64,000 nucleotides of DNA from Alphaproteobacteria bacterium. Its GTDB lineage: Bacteria > Pseudomonadota > Alphaproteobacteria > CALKHQ01. Position numbers and translations under genes: made by a program. The notes below the pieces were generated by a model. The model was not told the DNA's origin, ran no database searches, and saw only the letters and a program-made list of their open reading frames with translations. This document shows, one piece after another, positions 1 through 9,997 of this stretch; the first letter of the stretch is position 1, and each line of letters begins with the position of its first letter. The stretch spans positions 124,001 through 188,000 of the forward strand of contig JAWKYB010000012.1 in the NCBI GenBank assembly GCA_041396705.1, given 5' to 3'.

Positions 1-70
1 TCCAGACAAGCTGCGGCCTGCCAGCGTCATACTCGGCGACGAACTGGTCGAAATCCGGTGCGATCGCCAT
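1..70 (-). CDS. trpE: Anthranilate synthase component I, N-terminal fragment cut by window edge
   Basis: Only the first 23 codons lie in the window. They read MAIAPDFDQFVAEYDAGRP and onward on the minus strand, which resembles the usual alphaproteobacterial TrpE N-terminus. TrpE converts chorismate and ammonia or glutamine to anthranilate in tryptophan synthesis. The gene follows ppiD on the same strand, the trpE-downstream-of-ppiD order known from related genomes. The call rests on the short N-terminus and on this context. Confidence 0.6.
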   Translation of the reverse strand, partial: MAIAPDFDQFVAEYDAGRPQLVW

Positions 71-142
71 GGGCCGTCAGCCTTGTCATCCATCGTCGTT
101 GTCCGTTCGGGTGCGCATGTATGGGCTGCGGTAGGACATAGC

Positions 143-2038
143 CTACTGGCTGTAGCTTTGCGAGAAGCTTTGCTGGATGAAATCGCTCTGGATCGCGGTC
201 TCGTACCGGCCCTGCAATTCGGTGCCGAGCGCGGTGTAGAGATCGGACGTCGCCTGGGCGCTGACCTGCATGCGCACGGTGTTCAGCGCCTCCGCATCCT
301 CCGGCGCCGGCACGATCTCCTTCAGCTGCGCGACATAGACCGCCCGCTCGGCCGGCGCTTCCTCGGAATCGGCGGCGCCGACCGCGGCCTCGAACAGCGT
401 GGCGGCAAGGCCGGAGGGCAGGCCCGCATTCTCGCTGCCGTCGCGGCGGATGCCGGTGGCGACCAGCGGCAGCAGGCTGTGCGCGTCCGCGACGGCGCCG
501 AAGCCGGTGCCGGCGGCCAGCGCGTCCTTTGCGGTCTGGGCCAGCGCGCGGGCCGCCTCCATCTGCTGGTCGGCGGTCCAGTCGGCCAGCACGGTGTCGC
601 GCACCTCCGCCAGCGGGCGCACCGCCGGCTCCGTCACCACGGTCACGGCGACGAAGAACACCCCGCCGCCCGGCAGGTCGCGCTGGTCCGGGTCGGCGTC
701 CGGCGCCTGCTCGAACAGCGCGGCGACGACCGGATCGCCGCCGGGGATGACCGTGTCGAGCCCCTCGGGATCCTGGCCGTCCGCGGAAATCGGGCCGACC
801 GGCTGCACGGCGATCTCCAGCGTCCGCGCCGCCTCGGCCAGGCTGGCGCCGCCGGCCATCTCGTCCTGCACCCGCCCGGCCAGGTCGAAGATCTCGTCCC
901 GGGCGATGCGCGTCCTGATCTCGTCGATCAGGGTGTCGCGCACGTCGTCCAGCTCGGCCTCGCGGCCCGGCTCGATCGCGGTGACGCGATAGATGCGCCA
1001 GCCGAGCGGGGTCTCGACCGGCGCGCTGACCGCGCCGACGTCGCCGTCGAACAGCGCGTCCTTCGCCTCCGCCACGAACCATTCGTCGCTGCTGAACGCG
1101 CCCATCGCCAGCGCCGCCGCGTCCTGGCCGGCGACCTCGCTCGCCACCGACGCGAAGTCGCGGCCCTCGCCCAGCGCTGCCGCCGCGGCCTCGGCCTGCG
1201 CCGCATCGGCGAGGATCATCTGCTCGACCGTCCGGCGCTCCGGCACATAGAGCGAATCGCGCTGGTAGAGGAACTCCTCGTTCAGCTGTTCGTCGTCGAC
1301 GGCGATGCCGGCGGCGATCTCCGCCGGATCGAGCACCACGACGTCGCCGCTGCGGAACTCCGGCGCCATGTAGAGCTCGCCGTTGGCCTCGTAATAGGCG
1401 GTCAGCACGTCCTCGGCCGGCGCCGCGGGGGCCGGCATGTCCTCGGCCGCGATCTTGAAATAGTCGGCGACGCGCGTTTCCTCGCGATAGGCATGCAGCG
1501 CCGCGGCCAGCGCGTTGGGCAGGCGGATGCCGGCGCCGACCGTGCGAACCAGGTCGTCGCGGGCGATGTCGGCACGCAGCTCCTCGACGAAGGCGTCCTC
1601 GGTGACCTGCCGGTTGCGCAGCTCCTGCTCGAACGCGGCGCGGTCGAAACGGCCGTCGTCGGTCCTGAAGCCCAGCCGGTCGCGGATGAAGTCGCGCACC
1701 GATTCGTCGTCGATGCGGATGCCCAGGTCGGTGGCCAGATTGTCGTACAGTGCCCGGGTGACCACGTTGCTGATCGCCCGGTCCAGCATGCCGAACTGCA
1801 GGCCCATCGCCGGGGTGAAGCGGAAGCCGACGGCCCGCGACTGCTGGTCGAGGATGCCGCGGAACTCGCGGTCGATGGTGGCCAGGCCGATCTGCTTGTC
1901 GCCGACCTCGATCGGGCCGCCGCCGGCCGACGGCCGCAGCACGTCGCCGATGCCCCAGATCGCAAAGCTGGCGATAAGCAGCACGAACAGCAGCTTCACG
2001 AACAGGGAAGACGACGTCTTGCGCATCGAGGTCAGCAT
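143..2038 (-). CDS. ppiD: Periplasmic peptidyl-prolyl isomerase / SurA-N chaperone, PpiD type
   Basis: A 631-residue envelope foldase. After a short cytoplasmic start (MLTSMRKTSSS) comes one transmembrane segment (about residues 13-30, LFVKLLFVLLIASFAIWGIG), then a SurA-N-like chaperone region and a parvulin-like PPIase region in the middle. This is the PpiD layout: anchored in the inner membrane, acting on exported proteins. I chose the ATG at 2038 because it is preceded by GGAAG and puts the membrane anchor at the N-terminus; the frame stays open further upstream, but that part does not look coding. The gene is divergent from tpiA, with about 190 bp between them for both promoters, and is followed by trpE. 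Confidence 0.88.
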   Translation of the reverse strand: MLTSMRKTSSSLFVKLLFVLLIASFAIWGIGDVLRPSAGGGPIEVGDKQIGLATIDREFRGILDQQSRAVGFRFTPAMGLQFGMLDRAISNVVTRALYDNLATDLGIRIDDESVRDFIRDRLGFRTDDGRFDRAAFEQELRNRQVTEDAFVEELRADIARDDLVRTVGAGIRLPNALAAALHAYREETRVADYFKIAAEDMPAPAAPAEDVLTAYYEANGELYMAPEFRSGDVVVLDPAEIAAGIAVDDEQLNEEFLYQRDSLYVPERRTVEQMILADAAQAEAAAAALGEGRDFASVASEVAGQDAAALAMGAFSSDEWFVAEAKDALFDGDVGAVSAPVETPLGWRIYRVTAIEPGREAELDDVRDTLIDEIRTRIARDEIFDLAGRVQDEMAGGASLAEAARTLEIAVQPVGPISADGQDPEGLDTVIPGGDPVVAALFEQAPDADPDQRDLPGGGVFFVAVTVVTEPAVRPLAEVRDTVLADWTADQQMEAARALAQTAKDALAAGTGFGAVADAHSLLPLVATGIRRDGSENAGLPSGLAATLFEAAVGAADSEEAPAERAVYVAQLKEIVPAPEDAEALNTVRMQVSAQATSDLYTALGTELQGRYETAIQSDFIQQSFSQSYSQ

Positions 2039-2229
2039 CGAGGCTTCCAGTCTCCGCCTTGGCGGCCGCGGCCGCACTTGCCAAGCACCGCGGCAACCGA
2101 CATGGTCCCGGTCCGAAGGGCGCCGGATCATAGGAACCGCGCCCATGGCCTGCAACACCGAGCTGGCGCTTTTGTGACGGCGGCGCTGCATCCGCCCCAT
2201 TTGCGGGCCCGGTCGGGAGAGGAAGCGAC

Positions 2230-2970
2230 ATGGCAGAACGGCCGCGGCGGCTGATCGCCGGCAACTGGAAGATGAACATGCTGCGCGCCGACGGCCGGGC
2301 GCTGGCCGCGGCTGTGGCCGAGGCGGGCCCGTTCGGTCCGTCGGTGCTGCTGTGCCCGCCGGCGACCCTGCTGGCCGAGGTGCTGGCCGCCGTCGCCGGC
2401 AGCGGCGTGCTGGTCGGCGGGCAGGACTGCCATCCGGCGGCGAGCGGGGCGCACACCGGCGACATCGCCGCGCCGATGCTGGCCGACCTGGGTTGCAGCC
2501 ACGTCATCGTCGGTCATTCCGAGCGCCGCCAGAACCATGGCGAATCGAGCGCGCTGGTGCGGGAGAAGGCACAGGCCGCCCTGGCCGCCGGGCTGACCCC
2601 GATCGTGTGCATCGGCGAGACCGAGGCCGAGCGCGACGCCGGCCGGACCGAGGCGGTGCTGGCCGGGCAGCTGGCGGACTCGGTGCCGCCGGGTTGCGCC
2701 GGCGCGGACGTCGTGGTCGCCTACGAGCCGGTCTGGGCGATCGGTACCGGCCGCACGGCGACGCCGGAACAGGTGGCCGACGCCCATGCCCATCTGCGCC
2801 GCTGCCTCGCCGGGCTGGTCGGCGACCCGGCCCGGGTCGCGCTGCTCTACGGCGGCTCGGTCAAGCCGGGCAACGCGGCGGAGATCCTGGCCACCGCCGA
2901 TGTCGACGGCGCGCTGGTCGGCGGCGCCAGCCTGAAGGCCGCGGATTTCCTGGGCATCGTCACCGCCTGA
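2230..2970 (+). CDS. tpiA: Triose-phosphate isomerase
   Basis: A 246-residue glycolytic enzyme interconverting dihydroxyacetone phosphate and glyceraldehyde 3-phosphate. Family landmarks are in order: GNWKMN (catalytic Lys) near residue 11, VIVGHSERR (catalytic His) near 95, AYEPVWAIGTG (catalytic Glu and loop 6) near 165, and LYGGSV near 207. Length is normal. A GGGAGAGGAAG ribosome-binding site lies just before the ATG. First gene of the plus-strand run tpiA-secG-pyrG-kdsA-eno. Confidence 0.97.
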   Translation: MAERPRRLIAGNWKMNMLRADGRALAAAVAEAGPFGPSVLLCPPATLLAEVLAAVAGSGVLVGGQDCHPAASGAHTGDIAAPMLADLGCSHVIVGHSERRQNHGESSALVREKAQAALAAGLTPIVCIGETEAERDAGRTEAVLAGQLADSVPPGCAGADVVVAYEPVWAIGTGRTATPEQVADAHAHLRRCLAGLVGDPARVALLYGGSVKPGNAAEILATADVDGALVGGASLKAADFLGIVTA

Positions 2971-3097
2971 CCCGCACAACCGCATTCCGGGCTAGGCAAG
3001 CGGCGGCAAAGGCACTACAACCCGGCGGTCGTGGCGGGCGGCCGGGTGCGTCCGCCGCCGATTTGGCGCGCCTTCTCTCAACAGACCATCGGTTTTC

Positions 3098-3580
3098 ATG
3101 AGCACGGTTCTTCTCGTCATCCAGATTCTGCTGGCGATCGGCCTGGTCGGGGTGATCCTGATCCAGCGCAACGAGGGCGGCATGGGCGGTCTCGGCGGCG
3201 GCGGCGGCGCCGGCATGATGACCAGCCGCTCGGCCTCGAACCTGCTCACCCGCACCACGGCGGTGCTGGCGACGCTGTTCTTCGTCAACTGCATCGCGCT
3301 GGCCATCGTCGCCGGCCTGGAGCGCGGTTCGTTCCTCGACGACGAGGGCGCGCCCACCGAGACGACGGGACAGGCGACAGAGCCGACTGCCGACCAGCCG
3401 ACTGAGGACCAGGCGACTGGCGACCAGCCGGCGGCGACCGACGCCGAGGGCGCGACAGCGACCGGCGACGACGCGGCGGCGTCCGGCCAGTCCGGCGCCG
3501 CGGGCGACGACGCCGCGCCGGCCGATGGCGAGCCGGCCGACGGCCCGTCCGGCGACGACGCCGACGCGCCGGCACAGTGA
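3098..3580 (+). CDS. secG: Preprotein translocase subunit SecG with long acidic tail
   Basis: A 160-residue SecYEG accessory subunit. Two hydrophobic segments (about residues 2-20 and 50-72) flank the typical glycine-rich linker (GGMGGLGGGGGAGMM) and the MTSRSASNLLTRTTA motif. The last 70 or so residues are a low-complexity Asp/Glu/Gln/Ala/Thr stretch, longer than in E. coli (110 residues) but of the kind seen in alphaproteobacterial SecG. It lies between tpiA and pyrG as in related genomes. Confidence 0.92.
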   Translation: MSTVLLVIQILLAIGLVGVILIQRNEGGMGGLGGGGGAGMMTSRSASNLLTRTTAVLATLFFVNCIALAIVAGLERGSFLDDEGAPTETTGQATEPTADQPTEDQATGDQPAATDAEGATATGDDAAASGQSGAAGDDAAPADGEPADGPSGDDADAPAQ

Positions 3581-3642
3581 CCGTGCCGGTTCGCCAAAGG
3601 ATCATTTCGCTCGCACCGCCGAACCGGCTAGACTGACCTCCC

Positions 3643-5269
<1,627 letters not shown>

Positions 5270-5270
<1 letters not shown>

Positions 5271-6142
5271 TGGCGGAGAGCGACCCGGCCGTCCAGGGTC
5301 CGGCCCAGCGTGTGGTCAAGATCGGTGCGCTCAGCGTCGGCAACCGGATGCCGCTGACCCTGATCGCCGGTCCCTGCGCGCTGGAGAGCCGGGAGCACGC
5401 ACTGGAGATGAGCCAGGCGCTGGTCGAGCTGTGCGGCCGGCTCGGCATCGGCCTGATCTACAAGACGTCGTTCGACAAGGCCAACCGCACGGCGGGCGAC
5501 GCCCCGCGCGGCATCGGCATGGCCGCGGCGCTGCCGATCCTGGCCGAGGTGCGCGAGCGCTGGGGCTGCCCGGTGCTGACCGACGTGCACGCACCGGAAC
5601 AATGCGCGCCGGTGGCCGAGGCCGTCGACGTGCTGCAGATCCCGGCGTTCCTGTGCCGCCAGACCGACCTGCTGGTCGCTGCCGCCCGCACCGGGCGCGC
5701 GATCAACGTCAAGAAGGGCCAGTTCCTGGCGCCGTGGGACATGGCCAACGTCGCCGCCAAGATCGACGGCGCCGGCAACCCGAACGCGCTGCTGTGCGAG
5801 CGCGGCGTCAGCTTCGGCTACAACACCCTGGTTTCCGACATGCGCGCGCTGCCGATCATGGCGCGGACCGGCCACCCGGTGGTGTTCGACGCCACCCATT
5901 CGGTGCAGCAGCCGGGCGGCATGGGTGCCCGCTCCGGCGGCCAGCGCGAATTCGCGCCGGTGCTGGCCCGCGCGGCGGTGGCGGTCGGCGTGGCGGCGGT
6001 ATTCATGGAGACCCACCGCGACCCGGACAACGCACCGTCCGACGGGCCAAATATGATAAAGTTCAACGAATTACCGGAAATTCTTGAGACGTTAATGCAG
6101 TTCGACGCGCTGGCCAAGGCCCGCCCGGTGGCGGTGGCCTGA
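5270..6142 (+). CDS. kdsA: 3-deoxy-D-manno-octulosonate-8-phosphate synthase
   Basis: A 290-residue enzyme that condenses phosphoenolpyruvate with arabinose 5-phosphate to give KDO-8-phosphate for lipopolysaccharide. Seen: the LIAGPCALES motif near residue 27, YKTSFDKANRT, KKGQFLAPWDM and the FDATHSVQQPGG segment. The ATG shares its A with the pyrG stop, implying translational coupling. A longer open frame starting upstream lies over pyrG and is not the real start. Bases 6047-6100, near the 3' end, use AT-rich codons unlike the rest of the gene. Confidence 0.95.
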
Positions 6143-6221
6143 CCGCGCGCGCATCGCGACCCGTCAACATGGCGGCGCCCGCGTCCGGGCAGACCGCCCT
6201 GCAGCCGTGAGGAGACGCCCG

Positions 6222-7490
6222 ATGAGCGAGATCATCGATATCGTGGGCCGCGAGATCCTGGACAGCCGCGGCAACCCGACCGTCGAGGTCGACGTGCATC
6301 TGGCCAGCGGCGGCTTCGGCCGGGCTGCGGTGCCGTCCGGCGCCTCCACCGGCGCGCACGAGGCGGTCGAGCTGCGCGACGGCGACAAGGCCCGCTATGG
6401 CGGCAAGGGCGTGACCAAGGCGGTCAACGCGGTCAACGGCGAGATCCGCGACGTGGTGATCGGCATGGACGCGAACGAGCAGCGGCTGGTCGACGCCGCG
6501 ATGCTGGCGCTCGACGGCTCGGCCAACAAGGGCCGGCTCGGCGCGAATGCCGTCCTCGGCGTGTCGCTGGCGGTGGCCAAGGCGGCGGCCGACCACGCCG
6601 GTCTGCCGCTGTACCGCTATGTCGGCGGTGCCAACGCGCATGTGCTGCCGATCCCGCTGATGAACATCCTCAACGGCGGCGCCCATGCCGACAACCCGGT
6701 CGACATCCAGGAATTCATGATCATGCCGGTCGGCGCCGAGACCTTCGCCGAGGCGCTGCGCACCGGCGCCGAGGTGTTCCAGGCGCTGAAGAAGGCGCTG
6801 AAGGACGCCGGCCACAACACCAATGTCGGCGACGAGGGCGGCTTCGCCCCCAATGTGTCGAGCACCGACGAGGCGCTTGGCTTCATCATGGGCGCGATCG
6901 AGGCGGCAGGGCGCAAGCCGGGCGACGACGTGCTGCTGGCGCTCGACTGTGCCGCGACCGAATACTACCGGGACGGCAAGTACTTGCTGGCGGGCGAGGG
7001 CAAGACCCTCGGCTCCGACGAGATGGTCGCCTATCTGACCGACCTGACCAAGCGCTACCCGATCGCCTCGATCGAGGACGGCATGGCCGAGGACGACTGG
7101 GACGGCTGGGTGGCGCTGACCGCCGCCATCGGCGGCTCGGTCCAGCTGGTCGGCGACGACCTGTTCGTCACCAACACCGCCCGCCTGCATCGCGGCATCA
7201 AGTCCGGCGCAGCCAACTCGGTGCTGGTCAAGGTCAACCAGATCGGCTCGCTGACCGAGACGATGGAGACGGTGGCGATGGCGCACCGGGCCGCCTACAG
7301 CGCGGTGATGTCGCACCGCTCGGGCGAGACCGAGGACGCCACCATCGCCGACCTGGCGGTGGCCACCAACTGCGGGCAGATCAAGACCGGCTCGCTGTCG
7401 CGCACCGACCGCATGGCCAAGTACAACCAGCTGCTGCGCATCGAGGAGCAGCTGAGCAACGCGGCGCAGTACGCGCGCTGGCGGCGCTGA
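6222..7490 (+). CDS. eno: Enolase
   Basis: A 422-residue phosphopyruvate hydratase (2-phosphoglycerate to phosphoenolpyruvate). It begins MSEIIDIVGREILDSRGNPT and carries the expected SGASTGAHEA, LLPIPLMNILNGGAHADN-like and SIEDGMAEDDW stretches, SVLVKVNQIGSLTET, and the SHRSGETED signature. GAGGAG precedes the chosen ATG; the in-frame ATG five codons earlier lacks such a site. It follows kdsA by 79 bp and precedes ftsB, the usual alphaproteobacterial order. Confidence 0.97.
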   Translation: MSEIIDIVGREILDSRGNPTVEVDVHLASGGFGRAAVPSGASTGAHEAVELRDGDKARYGGKGVTKAVNAVNGEIRDVVIGMDANEQRLVDAAMLALDGSANKGRLGANAVLGVSLAVAKAAADHAGLPLYRYVGGANAHVLPIPLMNILNGGAHADNPVDIQEFMIMPVGAETFAEALRTGAEVFQALKKALKDAGHNTNVGDEGGFAPNVSSTDEALGFIMGAIEAAGRKPGDDVLLALDCAATEYYRDGKYLLAGEGKTLGSDEMVAYLTDLTKRYPIASIEDGMAEDDWDGWVALTAAIGGSVQLVGDDLFVTNTARLHRGIKSGAANSVLVKVNQIGSLTETMETVAMAHRAAYSAVMSHRSGETEDATIADLAVATNCGQIKTGSLSRTDRMAKYNQLLRIEEQLSNAAQYARWRR

Positions 7491-7492
7491 GT

Positions 7493-7523
7493 CTTGTGGC
7501 AGCGCGTGCTGCCCATTCACAAG
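7493..7523 (+). terminator. Possible hairpin terminator after eno
   Basis: Two bases after the eno stop, CTTGTG ... CACAAG encloses GGCAGC-gcgt-GCTGCC, giving a stem with one bulge. No strong T-run follows, so this may be a weak terminator or just a stabilising 3' hairpin. Confidence 0.3.
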
Positions 7524-7718
7524 GACGCGTTTCCGCCATACCGGGAAGATATATCGATTATCAAAGGCTTGGCCGGACTATCTGAGACCGCCCGGGCGAC
7601 GGCCGTTGCGTTGCCGGCCGACGACTCGGCATAGCGGCACAACCGGGTGACTCCATTGGCAGAATCGGCGCCCGCAATTCCCGTTGACCGGCGTCTTGAT
7701 CCGTGATTCGGTGCGGCG

Positions 7719-8081
7719 ATGGCGTTGTTCCGCGAGTTGCGATCCCGCTCCCGCGCCGTCCTGCCGGCGGTGGCAGGGCTGCTGACGCTTAGCTATTTCG
7801 CCTATCACGCCGTCAACGGCGAGCGCGGCCTGCTGGCCTATTGGCGCCTGCAGGAATCCCTGGCCGAGGCCACGGCCGAGCTTGCCGCCGTGGCCGACGA
7901 GCGCGCGGTGCTGGAGCACGAGGTTTCGCTGCTGCGGCCGGGCAGCGGCGGCCGGTCCAGCACCCTGTCGCTGGACATGCTGCGCGAACGGGCCCGGGCG
8001 GTGCTGAACCATATCGGGCCGCATGAGGTCGTCATCTTCGACCGGCCGGCGCCGGCGGGCCCGGCCGGGCCCGCCGACTAG
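7719..8081 (+). CDS. ftsB: Septum formation initiator, FtsB/DivIC family
   Basis: A 120-residue division protein. It has a short cytoplasmic N-terminus, one membrane segment (about residues 15-31, VLPAVAGLLTLSYFAYH), then a predicted coiled coil (about 45-70, rich in Leu/Ala/Glu) and the typical LLRPGS-like turn followed by LDMLRERAR. Family members sit with FtsL and FtsQ in the divisome. The position between eno and pdhA is the standard alphaproteobacterial location. Sequence similarity in this family is low, so length, topology and context carry the call. Confidence 0.85.
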   Translation: MALFRELRSRSRAVLPAVAGLLTLSYFAYHAVNGERGLLAYWRLQESLAEATAELAAVADERAVLEHEVSLLRPGSGGRSSTLSLDMLRERARAVLNHIGPHEVVIFDRPAPAGPAGPAD

Positions 8082-8097
8082 GGCCTCACGCACCCGC

Positions 8098-8520
8098 TTA
8101 CGCCGAGCGCCGGCAGGTGACGCTGGCCACCCGGTGGCAGTTGCCGACACCGGTCGACCGGCAGACCGACTGGTCGCCCAGCCGTACGTTGGTCTGAAAG
8201 ATCACGGTGTTGCGCGAATAGGACGACACCGCCGCGTCGTATCCCTGCTGCTGGCAGAACAGGTCGATCTGCTGCTGCTGTCGGCAGGAGCCCTCGGCAT
8301 AGCAAAGGTCGACCCAGCGCCCGCCGACCTGCGGATCGTTGAACGTGCGCGTCTGCTCCTGCGGCTGGGGTTGCGGCTGGGGCTGGGGTTGTGGCTGCGG
8401 TATCGGCGCGGGGCCGCCGACGCCAGGACCGATCGGCATGGCGATGCAGGCGCCGAGCATGCCGGCGGCGGCGATCGTGGCGATGGCGAAGGCCTTGCGG
8501 CGCAGTCCATGTCCGGTCAT
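8098..8520 (-). CDS. Small Cys-rich lipoprotein with a QP repeat, unknown function
   Basis: A 140-residue secreted protein with a lipoprotein signal peptide: lipobox AGMLGAC puts the lipidated Cys at about residue 25. A PQPQPQ tract (about 41-54) acts as a spacer, followed by a Cys- and Gln-rich domain with six Cys that could form disulfides. I recognise no family. It lies on the opposite strand between ftsB and pdhA, breaking an otherwise conserved block, which suggests a local insertion. Codon use is not unusual. Confidence 0.7.
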   Translation of the reverse strand: MTGHGLRRKAFAIATIAAAGMLGACIAMPIGPGVGGPAPIPQPQPQPQPQPQPQEQTRTFNDPQVGGRWVDLCYAEGSCRQQQQIDLFCQQQGYDAAVSSYSRNTVIFQTNVRLGDQSVCRSTGVGNCHRVASVTCRRSA

Positions 8521-8868
8521 CTCGTTCTCCTCTCGGTGCGATCCGCCGCCGCGGTGGTCGACGGCGGGCGTTGGACACCGGGGAAGCTATGGGCTGGGGT
8601 CCGCCGGCCCCATGGGGTCGGTACCCCATTTCGGCCCGGACCGCGGGGCGCCGTGGATGGGACGGGTCGGGCCATGCCGTGCCGGGGACGCCTCGGCCAC
8701 GGACGCGCCGGCGCACGGTTCCCGCCGGGCCTGCGGCGGGCGCTAGGCCGCGAAATTCAACGCCTTTTCCGGCGTCACTTTGAAAACAAAATAAGCCAAT
8801 GGCGGATTGATTAACCCGTGCGCGCGTGCCAGCTTGCTGGCAAAGCGATCACAGGAGGAAACCCGTCC
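8521..8868. other. 348-bp intergenic region between the lipoprotein gene and pdhA
   Basis: This must hold the promoters of the minus-strand lipoprotein gene and of the plus-strand pdh operon. It contains a perfect inverted repeat (8612-8629) and an AT-richer stretch (8778-8815). I see no convincing -35/-10 pair and no small gene. Confidence 0.6.
8612..8629. promoter_or_regulatory. Perfect inverted repeat upstream of pdhA, candidate operator
   Basis: ATGGGGTCGGTACCCCAT has 7-bp arms around a 4-base spacer. It lies about 240 bp before the pdhA start and about 90 bp before the lipoprotein gene start. No T-run follows, so an operator fits better than a terminator. The binding protein is unknown. 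Confidence 0.4.
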
Positions 8869-9894
8869 ATGGCGGCGACCAAGCGCAAACCCCGTGCGGA
8901 GTCGAAGGAAAAAGCGGGTGCCGCTTCCCGGCTCGGCGGCAATTCGCTGCTCGAAGCCTATCGCCAGATGCTCCTGATCCGCCGGTTCGAGGAAAAGGCC
9001 GGCCAGCTTTACGGCATGGGGCTGATCGGCGGCTTCTGCCACCTCTATATCGGTCAGGAAGCCGTGGTCGTCGGCATGCAGCTGTCGGCGCAGAAGCAGG
9101 ATTCCGTCGTCACCAGCTATCGCGACCACGGCCACATGCTGGCGGCCGGCATGGACGCGCGCGGCGTGATGGCCGAGCTGACCGGGCGGCGCGGCGGCTA
9201 TTCCAAGGGCAAGGGCGGCTCGATGCACATGTTCTCGAAGGAGAAGAACTTCTTCGGCGGGCACGGCATCGTCGCGGCACAGGTGCCGATCGGCACCGGC
9301 CTCGCCTTCGCGCACAAGTACAGCGGCGATAGCGGCGTGGCGATGTGCTACCTCGGCGACGGCGCGGTCAACCAGGGCCAGGTCTACGAGAGCTTCAACA
9401 TGGCCGCGCTGTGGAAGCTGCCCGTCGTCTACGTGATCGAGAACAACAAATACGGCATGGGCACCTCCGTCGCCCGCGCCTCGGCCAACCCCGACCTGCA
9501 CCAGCGCGGCGCCGCCTACGGCATACCCGGCCACCAGGTCGACGGCATGGACGTCGAGGCGGTGAATGCCAGCGCCACCCAGGCCATCGAGCACGCGCGC
9601 AGCGGCGACGGCCCTGTCATCCTCGAGATGCTGACCTACCGCTACCGCGGCCACTCCATGTCCGATCCGGCCAAGTACCGGTCGAAGGAGGAGGTCAGCA
9701 AGATGCGCGACCAGCACGACCCGATCGACAATGCGCGCGCCAAGCTGATGGACCGCGGCGAGGCCGACGAGGCGGCGCTGAAGGAGATCGACCGCGACGT
9801 CAAGGCCGTGGTGGCCGATGCCGCCGAATTCGCCCAGCAAAGCCAGGAACCGGATCCCGCCGAGCTCTACACCGACGTGCTCGCCGAGGCCTGA
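8869..9894 (+). CDS. pdhA: Pyruvate dehydrogenase E1 component, alpha subunit
   Basis: A 341-residue thiamine-diphosphate-dependent subunit that decarboxylates pyruvate with PdhB. Seen: YRQMLLIRRFEEKAGQLYG near the start, HLYIGQEAV, SYRDHGHML, the ThDP/Mg motif GDGAVNQGQVYESFNMAALW, and the phosphorylation-loop type segment YRYRGHSMSDPAKYRS. AGGAGG lies 13 bases before the ATG at 8869. First gene of the complete complex operon pdhA-pdhB-pdhC-lpd. Confidence 0.97.
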   Translation: MAATKRKPRAESKEKAGAASRLGGNSLLEAYRQMLLIRRFEEKAGQLYGMGLIGGFCHLYIGQEAVVVGMQLSAQKQDSVVTSYRDHGHMLAAGMDARGVMAELTGRRGGYSKGKGGSMHMFSKEKNFFGGHGIVAAQVPIGTGLAFAHKYSGDSGVAMCYLGDGAVNQGQVYESFNMAALWKLPVVYVIENNKYGMGTSVARASANPDLHQRGAAYGIPGHQVDGMDVEAVNASATQAIEHARSGDGPVILEMLTYRYRGHSMSDPAKYRSKEEVSKMRDQHDPIDNARAKLMDRGEADEAALKEIDRDVKAVVADAAEFAQQSQEPDPAELYTDVLAEA

Positions 9895-9997
9895 CCATGC
9901 GTCCGGCTGCCGCCGTCCGTCGCGGGTGGCCCGGTCCGTCGCCCGCCGCCATCCGTCCGATCCCCGCCCGATCCTTGATTTGAGGACTGCGCCGAAG

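Noticed and set aside
27..2507. Long minus-strand open frame over ppiD and tpiA
   Set aside because: Arg/Gly/Ala-rich product with no motif; PpiD in another frame and TpiA on the opposite strand have clear family signatures.
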